From positions 1 through 28,651 of the forward strand of contig JAEXHR010000314.1 of NCBI GenBank assembly GCA_023449855.1: a DNA stretch of 28,651 nucleotides, written 5' to 3'. Below the pieces are notes generated by a model. The model was not told where the DNA came from, did no database searches, and saw only the letters and a program-made list of their open reading frames with translations. Each line of letters opens with the position of its first letter. The first letter of the stretch is position 1. The position numbers and the translations under genes were made by a program. Below are positions 1 through 8,475 of this stretch, piece after piece. Source of the stretch: Pseudomonadota bacterium. Lineage in GTDB: Bacteria > Pseudomonadota > Alphaproteobacteria > Rhizobiales > Xanthobacteraceae.

Positions 1-2
1 GG

Positions 3-221
3 CTGTCCGACCTCATCACCGAGGCCATCGGCACCGGCTGGTCGACCGACCTCGAGCGGCTCCGCGAGCTCGAGACGTACGCCGAGAACCCCGACTTCCG
101 CGGGGCGTTCGCCGAGGTGAAGGCGGCTCTCACATCTTCGGGTATCTGCTTGATCGCATCTGCATCAAAGGGCCGCCTCGTGCGGCCCTTTCGCTTTTCG
201 CCTTTGCTTGCAATCATTTGA
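3..221 (+). pseudogene. Alpha-glucan (glycogen/maltodextrin) phosphorylase fragment, 3' part missing
   Basis: The frame is open from the window edge. About its first 41 residues (LSDLITEAIGTGW, then TDLERLRELE, then FRGAFAEVK) resemble the central part of bacterial glycogen/maltodextrin phosphorylases, just before the conserved segment around the glucan-binding and PLP region. From about base 126 the resemblance stops. The remaining roughly 30 residues (to the TGA at 219-221) look like read-through of non-coding sequence and run straight through a terminator hairpin. All 41 codons from 3 to 125 end in G or C, which is more extreme than in the following popZ gene. A complete enzyme of this family is about 700-850 residues, so at least the C-terminal third, including the PLP lysine, is absent. 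The start lies outside the window. It may be a decayed gene, a transferred fragment or a chimeric assembly join. Identification is from memory of the family. Confidence 0.5.
167..198 (+). terminator. Intrinsic terminator
   Basis: A perfect 10-bp stem (AAAGGGCCGC at 167-176, GCGGCCCTTT at 182-191) encloses the loop CTCGT and is followed by CGCTTTT. It would end transcription coming from the left, and it isolates popZ from whatever lies upstream. Confidence 0.75.
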
Positions 222-431
222 TGCAATGACGTAGCGTTCAACGTAGTAGCGGAGCGATTCGGAATGCATCACGCAGGACCTTTCGCGACAGCTAACGGTG
301 AGGCGTCGCTTGAACTGGGGACAAGTCAGGCTTGCGCGATGAATGGTCAGCCCAATTCAACCGGGCGCCGCCAAATTCAGCCTCGTCTGGTGTAGGATAG
401 TGACGAGAGCTTTGACGATGCGGAGTCGGAC
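222..431. other. Non-coding gap upstream of popZ
   Basis: No convincing gene was found here. An imperfect ACGTAG repeat (230-250 area) and a TAGGAT hexamer at 393-398 that could serve as a -10 box are visible, but no -35 box at proper spacing was found. GGAGT at 421-425 is a plausible ribosome binding site for the ATG at 432. Confidence 0.4.
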
Positions 432-1160
432 ATGACGCAACCTGCAAAGGTTCAGGAACCCTCCATGGAGGAGATTCTGGCGTCGATCCGCCGTATCATT
501 GCCGATGACGAAGCCAAGCCTGCCGAAGCTGCGCCAGCCCCAGCGCCCGCTGCACCGCCGCCGAAACCAGCCGTCGTCGCCAGCGCTCCGCCGCCAGCTC
601 CCAAACCCGCGCCTGCACCGGCGCCCAAGGCAGTTGAAAAGGCGCCTGAAAAGGCACCGGAGCCTGCAGTCAGCAATAGCCAGGACGACATCGACGCGAT
701 GCTCGCAAGCTTCGATGCTGTTGCTCCCGAACCGGAAGCCCCCGCTGCACCGCCGGTGGATGACGTGTTCGAGCTCACTGACGAGATGGTGGTCGCCGAA
801 GAGCCTGAGCCGGCATTCAGACGCGTAGAGCCCGCCGACGATCTCGAGTTCGCCGAGGCTGCGGCAGCCAGCGTGCAGCCGCCGCGCTTCGATCCGCCGT
901 CCTACGAGCCGCTGCCGCGCGAACAGCAGGCGACGGCACCGCAGATGATGTCACAGTCCACGGCCTCTGCCGTGGAGTCTGCCTTCAACTCGCTTGCCAA
1001 TACTGTGCTCAGCAACAATGCGCGCACGCTGGAGGATCTCGTCAAGGAGATGCTGCGGCCGATGCTGAAATCCTGGCTCGACGACAATCTGCCGGGCCTC
1101 GTGGAGCGCATCGTAAAGGCCGAGATCGAGCGTGTTTCGCGCGGCGGCGGAGGCCGCTAA
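432..1160 (+). CDS. popZ: PopZ-type polar organizing protein (DUF2497)
   Basis: 242 residues. The N-terminal helix (residues about 10-27, PSMEEILASIRRIIADDE) matches the partner-binding helix of Caulobacter PopZ. Residues about 28-185 are a Pro/Ala/Glu-rich acidic spacer with no predicted fold. Residues about 188-237 (NARTLEDLVKEMLRPMLKSW, then DDNLPGLVERIVKAEIERVS) match the C-terminal helical oligomerisation region. PopZ assembles into a polar condensate that anchors ParB-parS and recruits cell-cycle regulators; that role is known for Caulobacter and related species and inferred here. The ATG at 432 has GGAGT 6 bases upstream. It stands alone, with valS next on the same strand after a 176-base gap. 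Low-complexity GCC/CCG runs make the other frames look open, but only this frame carries family motifs. Confidence 0.88.
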   Translation: MTQPAKVQEPSMEEILASIRRIIADDEAKPAEAAPAPAPAAPPPKPAVVASAPPPAPKPAPAPAPKAVEKAPEKAPEPAVSNSQDDIDAMLASFDAVAPEPEAPAAPPVDDVFELTDEMVVAEEPEPAFRRVEPADDLEFAEAAAASVQPPRFDPPSYEPLPREQQATAPQMMSQSTASAVESAFNSLANTVLSNNARTLEDLVKEMLRPMLKSWLDDNLPGLVERIVKAEIERVSRGGGGR

Positions 1161-1169
1161 GCGCCGTTA

Positions 1170-1200
1170 GCCGTTTCACGCGGAAACCGGCCTTCGTTTG
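1170..1200 (+). terminator. Weak terminator-like hairpin after popZ
   Basis: GCCGTTTC (1170-1177) can pair with GAAAC plus CGGC (1183-1191) with one bulged C around the loop ACGCG, followed by CTTCGTTTG. The stem is imperfect and the T tract is short. Confidence 0.3.
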
Positions 1201-1336
1201 GCCCATTCCGGGCTTATATACCTGCCATCTGTTGACTTGCGCGTGCCCTGCGGGTTTCTAGCCCACAGGCACCCGAACGGCCATTTCCGCGGCCCAACGC
1301 CCTGATTTGCAAACCTCTGACTTGATTGCATCCGTC

Positions 1337-4213
1337 ATGATCGAAAAGACCTATCAGCCCGCCGACATCGAAGCCCGCATCGCGGCGGCGTGGGAGAGCG
1401 AAGGCGCTTTCAAGGCCGGCCGTCCGGACCGCGCCGAGGCGGAGCCCTATACGATCGTGATTCCGCCGCCGAACGTCACCGGCTCGCTGCATATGGGCCA
1501 CGCGCTCAACAACACGCTGCAGGACGTGCTCTGTCGTTTCGAGCGCATGCGCGGCCGCGACGTGCTGTGGCAGCCCGGCACCGACCATGCCGGCATCGCG
1601 ACGCAGATGGTGGTCGAGCGCCAGTTGATGGAACGGCAGGAGCCCGGCCGTCGCGACATGGGCCGCGAGAAGTTTCTCGAACGCGTCTGGACGTGGAAGG
1701 CCGAAAGCGGCGGCACTATCGTCAACCAGCTGAAGCGCCTCGGCGCATCCTGCGACTGGTCGCGTGAACGTTTCACCATGGATGAAGGTCTCTCCGAGGC
1801 CGTCATCAAGGTGTTCGTCCAGCTCTATCGCGAAGGGCTGATCTACAAGGACAAGCGCCTCGTCAACTGGGACCCGAAGCTGCTCACCGCGATCTCCGAT
1901 CTCGAAGTGCAGCAGGTCGAGGTCAAGGGCCATCTCTGGCATCTGCGTTATCCCATCGAGGGCAAGACCTTCAATCCGGAAGACCCGTCGAGCTTCATCG
2001 TCGTCGCCACCACGCGTCCCGAAACGATGCTCGGTGACAGCGGCGTCGCCGTGAATCCGGAAGATGAGCGCTACACCAAGCTGATCGGCAAGAAGGTGGT
2101 GCTGCCGCTGGTCGGTCGCCTGATCCCGATTGTCGGCGACGAATATTCGGATCCCGAGAAGGGCTCGGGCGCAGTCAAGATCACGCCGGCGCACGACTTC
2201 AACGACTTCGAAGTCGGCAACCGTCACGGCCTCGCGCGCATCAGCATTCTCGACATCGAGGGCAAGCTCGCGCTCGAAGGCAACGAGGACTATCTGCGCG
2301 GTCTGCCGGAAGGCTCGGCGCAGCTCGTCGAGGAACTGCACGGCATGGAGCGCTTTGCCGCCCGCAAGGCCATCGTCCAGCGGCTCGAAGATTTCGGCTT
2401 CCTCGAAAAGATCGAGCCGAACGTCCACATGGTCCCGCATGGCGACCGTTCGAACGTCGTCATCGAGCCGTTCCTCACCGACCAGTGGTATGTGGACGCC
2501 AAGACTATGGCGCAGCCGGCGATCGCCGCCGTGCGCACCGGTGCGACGGAGTTCGTGCCGAAGAACTGGGAAAAGACCTATTACGAGTGGATGGAGAACA
2601 TCCAGCCATGGTGCATTTCGCGCCAGCTGTGGTGGGGCCATCAGATCCCGGCCTGGTATGGCCCGGACGGCAAGGTGTTCGTCGCCGAGACCGAAGAGGA
2701 AGCTGTCGCGAATGCGCTCGGCTACTACGTCGAGCAGGAAGTCATCACGGAAGAGCAGGGCCATGACATGGCGCTCGATCCGGACCTGCGCGCCGGCTTC
2801 ATCACCCGCGACGAAGACGTGCTCGACACCTGGTTCTCTTCGGCGCTGTGGCCGTTCTCGACCCTCGGCTGGCCGCAGACCGACGAGGATGTGAAACGCT
2901 ACTATCCGACCAACGTCCTCGTCACCGGCTTCGACATCATCTTCTTCTTGGTTGCCCGCATGATGATGATGGGCATGCACTTCATGAAGGACGTGCCGTT
3001 CCCGACCGTCTACATCCACGCCCTCGTCCGCGACGAGAAGGGCGCCAAGATGTCGAAGTCGAAGGGCAACGTCATCGATCCTTTGAACCTGATCGACCAG
3101 TTCGGCGCCGACGCGCTGCGCTTCACGCTGGCCGCCATGGCCGCTCAGGGCCGCGACATCAAGCTCGCCACCTCGCGCGTCGAGGGCTATCGCAATTTCG
3201 CGACTAAGCTGTGGAACGCCTCGCGCTTCGCCGAAATGAACGAGTGCGTTCTGCCCGCCGGATTCGATCCGACAGCGGCGAAGGAAGTGCTCAATCGCTG
3301 GATCGCCCACGAGACCGTCAAGGCGACGCGCGAAGTCACCGAGGCCATTGAGGCCTATCGCTTCAACGATGCGGCCGGCGCCGCCTATCGCTTCGTCTGG
3401 AACGTATATTGCGACTGGTATCTCGAACTCGCAAAGCCCTTCATGATGGGCGAGGACGGCCCCGCAAAGGCCGAGACTCGCGCCATGGTCGCCTGGGCGC
3501 GCGACGAGATTCTAAAACTGCTGCATCCCTTCATGCCCTTCATCACCGAAGAGCTGTGGGCGGTCACCGCCAAGCGCGACAGCCTGCTGGTGCTCACCCC
3601 GTGGTCTCGCAAGACACGGGGCATCACGCGCGAGCAGGAAGCTTTGATCGTCGCCACCGCCGCCAGCGATCCGATGGTTGCGCCGATCCTGCTCGGCGAT
3701 CCCGCGCCGGTGTCGGAAGATTTCACCGATGAGGCCGCCGAAGCCGAAATCGGCTGGGTGGTCGATCTCGTCACCGCCGTGCGCTCGCTGCGCGCCGAGA
3801 TGAACATCGCGCCCGCCACACTGACGCCGCTGGTGCTTGTTGCAGCGTCTGCCGAGACGCAATCGCGCGCGCAACGCTGGAGCGATGTCATCAAGCGCCT
3901 CGCACGCCTCGGCGACATCTCTTTCGCCGACAAGGCGCCGGAAGGCACCGTGCAGCTCATCGTCCGCGGTGAAGTCGCCGGCCTGCCGCTCAAGGGCCTG
4001 ATCGATGTCGCCGCCGAGCAGGCGCGGCTGGAAAAGGAGCTCGCCAAGGCAGAGGGCGACATCAAGCGCGCGGATGCGAAGCTGTCGAACGAGAAGTTCG
4101 TGGCCAATGCGGCGGAAGAGGTCGTCGAGGAAGAGCGCGAGAAGCGCGCGGCGGCCGAAGCGCGGAAGGCGAAGGTGCTGGAAGCGATCGAGCGGCTGAA
4201 GGGGATGAGTTAA
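1337..4213 (+). CDS. valS: Valyl-tRNA synthetase
   Basis: 958 residues from the ATG at 1337. This class Ia enzyme charges tRNA-Val with valine in the cytoplasm. The HIGH-type signature HMGH lies at residues 52-55 and KMSKS at 571-575. The segment between holds the CP1 editing domain (with the characteristic TTRPETMLGD at about 224-233). The anticodon-binding domain follows, and the end (about residues 895-955) is a charged coiled coil typical of bacterial ValS. An in-frame TTG at 1307 would add ten residues, but homologues as remembered begin at MIEK, so 1337 is preferred even though no strong Shine-Dalgarno is visible. A TTGACT at 1232-1237 could be a -35 box, but its downstream partner is poor. 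It is convergent with the glycosylase gene, with a palindromic repeat between their stop codons. Confidence 0.97.
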   Translation: MIEKTYQPADIEARIAAAWESEGAFKAGRPDRAEAEPYTIVIPPPNVTGSLHMGHALNNTLQDVLCRFERMRGRDVLWQPGTDHAGIATQMVVERQLMERQEPGRRDMGREKFLERVWTWKAESGGTIVNQLKRLGASCDWSRERFTMDEGLSEAVIKVFVQLYREGLIYKDKRLVNWDPKLLTAISDLEVQQVEVKGHLWHLRYPIEGKTFNPEDPSSFIVVATTRPETMLGDSGVAVNPEDERYTKLIGKKVVLPLVGRLIPIVGDEYSDPEKGSGAVKITPAHDFNDFEVGNRHGLARISILDIEGKLALEGNEDYLRGLPEGSAQLVEELHGMERFAARKAIVQRLEDFGFLEKIEPNVHMVPHGDRSNVVIEPFLTDQWYVDAKTMAQPAIAAVRTGATEFVPKNWEKTYYEWMENIQPWCISRQLWWGHQIPAWYGPDGKVFVAETEEEAVANALGYYVEQEVITEEQGHDMALDPDLRAGFITRDEDVLDTWFSSALWPFSTLGWPQTDEDVKRYYPTNVLVTGFDIIFFLVARMMMMGMHFMKDVPFPTVYIHALVRDEKGAKMSKSKGNVIDPLNLIDQFGADALRFTLAAMAAQGRDIKLATSRVEGYRNFATKLWNASRFAEMNECVLPAGFDPTAAKEVLNRWIAHETVKATREVTEAIEAYRFNDAAGAAYRFVWNVYCDWYLELAKPFMMGEDGPAKAETRAMVAWARDEILKLLHPFMPFITEELWAVTAKRDSLLVLTPWSRKTRGITREQEALIVATAASDPMVAPILLGDPAPVSEDFTDEAAEAEIGWVVDLVTAVRSLRAEMNIAPATLTPLVLVAASAETQSRAQRWSDVIKRLARLGDISFADKAPEGTVQLIVRGEVAGLPLKGLIDVAAEQARLEKELAKAEGDIKRADAKLSNEKFVANAAEEVVEEEREKRAAAEARKAKVLEAIERLKGMS

Positions 4214-4229
4214 GCGGCGCTCTCTCGGC

Positions 4230-4307
4230 CGTCATTGCGAGCGTAGCGAAGCAATCCAGAAAGCCAAGAACTGGATTGCTTCGTCGCAAGGGCTCCTCGC
4301 AATGACG
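4230..4307. repeat. REP/BIME-like palindrome (ATTGC family)
   Basis: Two arms point at each other: CGTCATTGCGAG near 4230 and CTCGCAATGACG ending at 4307. Inside, GCAATCCAG (4251-4259) faces CTGGATTGC (4271-4279). Each arm also folds alone (ATTGC with GCAAT). It lies between the convergent stops of valS and the glycosylase gene, so it could end transcription from both sides. Confidence 0.8.
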
Positions 4308-4310
4308 GAG

Positions 4311-4913
4311 TCATTTCCCGAATGGCTTGCTCAAATACTTCGATCCCCGCACGCCATAGCGCCACGGCAGCTCCACAGCCTTGGTAATCCCGATCCTGAT
4401 CCCCGCGACCACGTCCGGCGCTTCCGTCCGCGCATGCAGCGCGATCGGCGGCTTGTCCAGCGCCAGACCGTTATGCGCGATGCTGATGCCCAGTGCCTGA
4501 CACAGTTTACCCGGCCCGGAACACAGTGTTCGCTCATCCTCCTGTCCGCGCCGCTGCCGCATCTCGTCTAGTCGAAATGTCGGCCGCAATGCGCGGATCA
4601 GCACGGCGCTTGCGGAGCCTTCGCCCTCGCAGACGAAATTCACGCACCAATGAATGCCGTAGGAGCGATAGACATAAGCATAGCCGGCCGGACCGAACAT
4701 GATCCGGTTGCGCGGCGTCTCGCCGTTATAGGAATGCGCGGCAGGGTCGGTGTGGTGATAGGCCTCGACCTCCACAATCTCGCCGCCGACGCCGTCCACC
4801 AGCAGAGTTGCCCCGATCAGTTCCGGCGCGACTTCGTGGACGCTGCGATCGAAGAACGCACGATTCAGTACTTTGCCCAGTTTATGGACGTTTTGGTCAG
4901 GTTTTCGGGCCAT
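4311..4913 (-). CDS. 3-methyladenine DNA glycosylase (AAG/MPG family)
   Basis: 200 residues, the usual size for bacterial members of the AAG family. The enzyme removes alkylated purines such as 3-methyladenine from DNA, starting base excision repair. Family landmarks in order are LLVDGVGGEIVEVEAYHHTD (about 37-56, with the glutamate that activates water), GPAGYAYVYRSYGIHWCVN (about 74-92), LIRALRP (about 105-111) and CSGPGKLCQALGI (about 131-143). The ATG at 4913 faces lipA across a 101-base divergent gap and follows GTAAGA. The stop codon lies only a few bases from the palindromic repeat shared with valS. It is not homologous to the AlkA/Tag glycosylases. Confidence 0.93.
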   Translation of the reverse strand: MARKPDQNVHKLGKVLNRAFFDRSVHEVAPELIGATLLVDGVGGEIVEVEAYHHTDPAAHSYNGETPRNRIMFGPAGYAYVYRSYGIHWCVNFVCEGEGSASAVLIRALRPTFRLDEMRQRRGQEDERTLCSGPGKLCQALGISIAHNGLALDKPPIALHARTEAPDVVAGIRIGITKAVELPWRYGVRGSKYLSKPFGK

Positions 4914-5014
4914 TCTTACACGATATGCTTGGATGCAGGGCGGGGTCGGGCGAGGGCGGGTTGCGGGCGCGCCCCCGGCGGATTACCTAGGGCACTGCAC
5001 AGAACGGACAATTC

Positions 5015-5974
5015 ATGGTCGTCGTCCTCGATACCGTATCATCATCGCAGGTTCGCCCGCGCCACCCGGAAAAGGTGAATCGGCCGGATAATTTTTCGCC
5101 GCAGAAGCCGGACTGGATCCGCGTCCGCGCGCCGACCAGCCGTGGCTATAGCGATACCCGCAAGATCGTCAAAGAGAACGGTCTCGTTACCGTCTGCGAG
5201 GAAGCCGGCTGCCCGAATATCGGCGAGTGCTGGCAGAAGAAGCACGCCACCTTCATGATCATGGGTGACACCTGCACCCGTGCCTGTGCCTTCTGCAACG
5301 TCAAGACCGGCATGCCGAACGCCCTCGATGCCGACGAGCCCGCGCATGTCGCCGAAGCCGTGCGCAAGCTCGGGCTTGAGCACGTGGTCATCACCTCGGT
5401 GGATCGCGACGATCTCGCCGATGGTGGCGCCGAGCATTTTGCCCAGGTCATCCGCGCCATTCGTGCGGCATGCCCGACGACCACCATCGAAATCCTGACA
5501 CCCGACTTCCTGCGCAAGCCGGGTGCCCTCGAAGTCGTGGTCGCCGCGAAGCCCGACGTGTTCAACCACAATCTCGAAACCGTGCCGTCGCGCTATCTCA
5601 GCGTCCGCCCCGGCGCGCGCTACTTCCATTCGCTGCGCCTGCTGCAGCGGGTAAAGGAGCTCGATCCCACCATCTTCACCAAGTCCGGCATCATGGTCGG
5701 CCTGGGCGAAGAGCGGCCCGAAGTGCTGCAGGTGATGGACGACATGCGCTCGGCCGAGATCGACTTTCTCACCATCGGGCAATATCTGCAGCCGACCCGC
5801 AAGCATCACGTGGTGTCGCGCTATGTCACGCCGGACGAATTCGCCGGCTACGAGAAGGTCGCCTACACCAAGGGCTTCCTGATGGTGTCAGCCAGCCCGC
5901 TGACGCGCTCGTCGCATCATGCCGGCGAGGACTTTGCCAAGCTGAAGGCCGCACGCGAAGCCGCGCAGCGCTAA
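5015..5974 (+). CDS. lipA: Lipoyl synthase (radical SAM)
   Basis: 319 residues. It inserts two sulfur atoms at C6 and C8 of the octanoyl group on lipoyl domains of pyruvate and 2-oxoglutarate dehydrogenases and the glycine cleavage H protein. The radical-SAM cysteines are C87, C91 and C94 (CTRACAFC). The auxiliary sacrificial 4Fe-4S cluster uses C61, C66 and C72 (CEEAGCPNIGEC), and the C-terminal RSS motif appears in LTRSSHHAG. The ATG at 5015 gives the short basic N-terminus (VRPRHPEKVNRPD) expected for alphaproteobacterial LipA. The START-domain gene follows ten bases after the stop, so the two are probably cotranscribed. Confidence 0.97.
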   Translation: MVVVLDTVSSSQVRPRHPEKVNRPDNFSPQKPDWIRVRAPTSRGYSDTRKIVKENGLVTVCEEAGCPNIGECWQKKHATFMIMGDTCTRACAFCNVKTGMPNALDADEPAHVAEAVRKLGLEHVVITSVDRDDLADGGAEHFAQVIRAIRAACPTTTIEILTPDFLRKPGALEVVVAAKPDVFNHNLETVPSRYLSVRPGARYFHSLRLLQRVKELDPTIFTKSGIMVGLGEERPEVLQVMDDMRSAEIDFLTIGQYLQPTRKHHVVSRYVTPDEFAGYEKVAYTKGFLMVSASPLTRSSHHAGEDFAKLKAAREAAQR

Positions 5975-5984
5975 GAGTTACGAC

Positions 5985-6446
5985 ATGCCCAGATTCGCCA
6001 ACAAGCGCCGCGTGCGCCACGCCGCTTCGCAGATGTTCGATCTGGTCGCCGATGTCGAGCGCTATCCGGAATTCGTCCCGCTCTGCAAGGCGCTGAAGAT
6101 CCGCCAGCGCACGCAGAACGCCGACGGCACGGAAGTCATCGTCGCGGACATGACGGTGTCTTTCAAGCTGGTGCAGGAGACTTTCACGAGCAAGGTGACT
6201 CTCGATCGCGCCAACCTGAAGATCCTCGTCGAATATCTGCGCGGCCCGTTCAGCAATCTCGAAAACCGCTGGACCTTCGAGCCGAAGGGCGAGAGCGAAT
6301 CCGATGTCGGCTTCTTCATCAATTACGAATTCAAGAGCCGCATGCTCGCGATGTTGATGGGCACCATGTTCGACACCGCGTTCCAGCGCTTTGCCGCGGC
6401 GTTCGAGAAGCGCGCGGACGAGGTGTATCGGGCTCAGCGGACCTAA
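5985..6446 (+). CDS. Coq10/RatA-like START (polyketide cyclase) domain protein
   Basis: 153 residues forming a single START/SRPBCC fold. The family landmarks are the N-terminal RRVRHAASQMFDLVADVERY (about 8-27) with PEFVPLC next, the central DMTVSFKLVQETFTSKV, and the C-terminal helix MLAMLMGTMFDTAFQRFAAA. Eukaryotic Coq10 binds coenzyme Q and supports its function in respiration; the E. coli relative RatA was reported to act on ribosomes. In alphaproteobacteria this gene commonly follows lipA, as here, with a ten-base gap, so a link to respiratory metabolism is more likely. That role is inferred. The ATG at 5985 follows AAGAG at about ten bases. Confidence 0.9.
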   Translation: MPRFANKRRVRHAASQMFDLVADVERYPEFVPLCKALKIRQRTQNADGTEVIVADMTVSFKLVQETFTSKVTLDRANLKILVEYLRGPFSNLENRWTFEPKGESESDVGFFINYEFKSRMLAMLMGTMFDTAFQRFAAAFEKRADEVYRAQRT

Positions 6447-6452
6447 CTCCGT

Positions 6453-6557
6453 CCCTCATGGTGAGGAGGCGCGCAGCGCCGCCTCGAACCATTTTGGCTG
6501 GCTCCGAGGCTGTGGCCATCCTTCGAGACGCCGCTACGCGGCTCCTCAGGATGAGGG
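6453..6557. repeat. REP/BIME-like palindrome (CCCTCATGG / CCATCCT family, copy 1)
   Basis: The left arm folds from CATGGT to ACCAT around a GC-rich stem containing GGCGCGCAGCGCC. The right arm folds from ATCCT to AGGAT around GCCGCTACGCGGC. It lies between the convergent coq10-like and cinA genes and starts 6 bases after the stop of the former. Confidence 0.8.
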
Positions 6558-6564
6558 CAGACTA

Positions 6565-7188
6565 TCACTCCGCTTTCGGCTTCGGCGTCGTCGGCTTCTT
6601 CACCGGCCGCGTCGCGGCTTTCCGACGCGGCGATCGGGCCACGCGCGAGCGCACGCTGCTCGCCAGTTCCGGCTTCTTCTTGGCGGGCTGTTGCGGGCCG
6701 CGGGCCAGATCCATCAGCATCCGCAGCGCCTCCAGCACCGAGCGCTGACGCACCGCGCTGCGGCCGATGGCGCCGAAGCGGCATTCCTTGCTCGCGATCC
6801 GCCCGTCGCGCGCAGCGACGGCAAAATGCACCAGGCCAACCGGCTTGCCCGGAGTCGCGCCGCCGGGACCGGCGATACCAGTAATCGACACCGCGAGATC
6901 GACATCGGCTTCTTCAAGCGCGCCGACCGCCATCTGGATCGCGGTCTCCTTGCTGACGGCGCCGAAACTCTCCAGCGTCGTCACCTTGACGCCCAGCATT
7001 TTGTGCTTGGCCTCATTGGAATAGGTGACGAAACCACGGTCGATCACGTCGGACGATCCGGGAATTTCCGTCAGCGCGCCGGCGACGAGGCCGCCGGTGC
7101 AGGATTCCGCGGTCGCAATGGTCAGCTTGCGGCTGCGGCAAAGATCGAGCAGCGCGCGGGAGAGGGCTCGTGCGTCGCTGCCGGCCAT
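6565..7188 (-). CDS. CinA-like nicotinamide-nucleotide amidohydrolase (PncC domain)
   Basis: 207 residues from the ATG at 7188. The PncC domain (about 8-165) deamidates nicotinamide mononucleotide to nicotinate mononucleotide in the pyridine nucleotide cycle. It shows ATAESCTGG with the catalytic serine, GFVTYSNEAK and SITGIAGPGG. The N-terminal MoaB-like domain of full CinA is absent, as in many proteobacteria. The last roughly 45 residues are a basic, proline-rich tail (AKKK, SPRRK, RPVKKP) not needed for the fold. The start codon sits one base after the ispDF stop (TGACATG), so translation is almost certainly coupled. A start 16 codons upstream would overlap ispDF more and adds no family sequence. 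The stop lies a few bases from a REP element. Confidence 0.9.
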   Translation of the reverse strand: MAGSDARALSRALLDLCRSRKLTIATAESCTGGLVAGALTEIPGSSDVIDRGFVTYSNEAKHKMLGVKVTTLESFGAVSKETAIQMAVGALEEADVDLAVSITGIAGPGGATPGKPVGLVHFAVAARDGRIASKECRFGAIGRSAVRQRSVLEALRMLMDLARGPQQPAKKKPELASSVRSRVARSPRRKAATRPVKKPTTPKPKAE

Positions 7189-7189
7189 G

Positions 7190-8371
7190 TCAGTCCACCC
7201 AGGGTAAGCGAATCGTCGCCGCCGCGGTTGCGGCAATGCCTTCCTCGCGGCCGGTGAAGCCGAGGCGCTCGCTGGTCGTTGCCTTCACGGCGACACGCGA
7301 CACCGGCACGCCCGAGATCTCACTGATGCGCGTGCGCATCGCATCGCGCAGCGGGCCTATCTTCGGCCGCTCGCAGATCAGCGTCACTTCAAGATTGGCG
7401 ATACGGCCGCCGCGCGCGGTGACGCGGCCGACGGCGTATTCCAGAAACTTGTCGGAGGCCGCGCCCTTCCATTGCGGGTCACTCGGCGGGAAGTGCGAGC
7501 CGATATCGCCATCCGCCAATGCGCCGAGGATCGCATCCACCAGCGCGTGCAGGCCGACGTCGCCGTCGGAGTGCGCGAGGAAGCCGCGCGTATGGGGCAC
7601 GCGGACGCCGCAGATCATCAGGTGATCGCCGTCGCCGAAAGCATGCACGTCATAGCCCGTGCCCATGCGGATATCGCCGAGCGAGGCGGCGAGGCGGGCT
7701 TCTTCGCGGGAAAAGTCTTCGGGAGTCGTCAGCTTCATATTTGCAGGATCGCCTTCAAAAGTCGCCACGGTCAATCCCGCCCATTCGGCGAGCGCAGCGT
7801 CGTCGGTGAAATCGTCACGTCCCTCGGCCGCTGCACGACGATGCGCTGCGAGGATGACATCGAAACGAAAGGCTTGCGGCGTCTGTGCGATGCGCAGCTT
7901 TGCCCGTTCGGGTGTCGCTTCCACATGACCTTTGTCATTGACCACCTTGATCGTATCGACGACCGGTGCGGTGGGCACGGCCGCGCCCGTGATCTGTGCT
8001 GCCGCGATGGCGCGCTCGATCACGGCGGCTGAAACGAAGGGGCGGGCGGCGTCGTGAATCAGCACGATGTCCGGCGCCTGATCGGCCAGCGCCTCAAGAC
8101 CGGCATGAACCGAAGCCTGGCGCGTCGCGCCGCCATTGGCAGGAGCCTGATACCGGAGCCCCGCGACCGCCTCATTGAACAGAGCGACATCGTCCGGATT
8201 GGTAATGGGTTGCACCGCAAACACCTGTGGATGCCCACAAAACGGCTCCATGGCGCGAGCGATCACGGGACGACCACCGATGGTGCGATACTGCTTCGGT
8301 CCGCCCCCGCCGGCACGCAGGCCACGGCCGGCAGCGACGATAATGGCGGCGGTCTTCAGTGATTTTGTCAT
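7190..8371 (-). CDS. ispDF: Bifunctional IspD/IspF of the MEP isoprenoid pathway
   Basis: 393 residues fusing two enzymes of the methylerythritol phosphate pathway. Residues about 7-225 are 2-C-methyl-D-erythritol 4-phosphate cytidylyltransferase (glycine-rich AAGRGLRAGGGGPKQY at 13-28, HDAARPF at 106-112, TTPED at 215-219). Residues about 235-393 are 2-C-methyl-D-erythritol 2,4-cyclodiphosphate synthase, with the zinc ligands D241 and H243 in GYDVHAF and SDGDVGLHA. IspE, the step between the two, is not in the window. The fused form is typical of alphaproteobacteria. It is followed by cinA after one base and is divergent from dusB across a 231-base regulatory gap. Confidence 0.96.
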   Translation of the reverse strand: MTKSLKTAAIIVAAGRGLRAGGGGPKQYRTIGGRPVIARAMEPFCGHPQVFAVQPITNPDDVALFNEAVAGLRYQAPANGGATRQASVHAGLEALADQAPDIVLIHDAARPFVSAAVIERAIAAAQITGAAVPTAPVVDTIKVVNDKGHVEATPERAKLRIAQTPQAFRFDVILAAHRRAAAEGRDDFTDDAALAEWAGLTVATFEGDPANMKLTTPEDFSREEARLAASLGDIRMGTGYDVHAFGDGDHLMICGVRVPHTRGFLAHSDGDVGLHALVDAILGALADGDIGSHFPPSDPQWKGAASDKFLEYAVGRVTARGGRIANLEVTLICERPKIGPLRDAMRTRISEISGVPVSRVAVKATTSERLGFTGREEGIAATAAATIRLPWVD

Positions 8372-8475
8372 CAGGCTCAGGTGATTAAGAGGTAAGCGTT
8401 TGATCGCATGCCCTTAGCACGGCCGCGCGGAAAAGCAGTAGGATTACACGCGCGTGACGCATATCCGTGCATTGC

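Noticed and set aside
1232..1260. TTGACT at 1232 as a valS promoter
   Set aside because: The hexamer 17 bases downstream (TTTCTA) is a poor -10 box, so it is only mentioned with valS.
1214..3310. 698-codon open frame on the minus strand across valS
   Set aside because: It is the antisense shadow of a high-GC synthetase gene. The translation is rich in Asp/His/Arg/Gly without domain motifs, and the plus strand carries the HIGH and KMSKS signatures.
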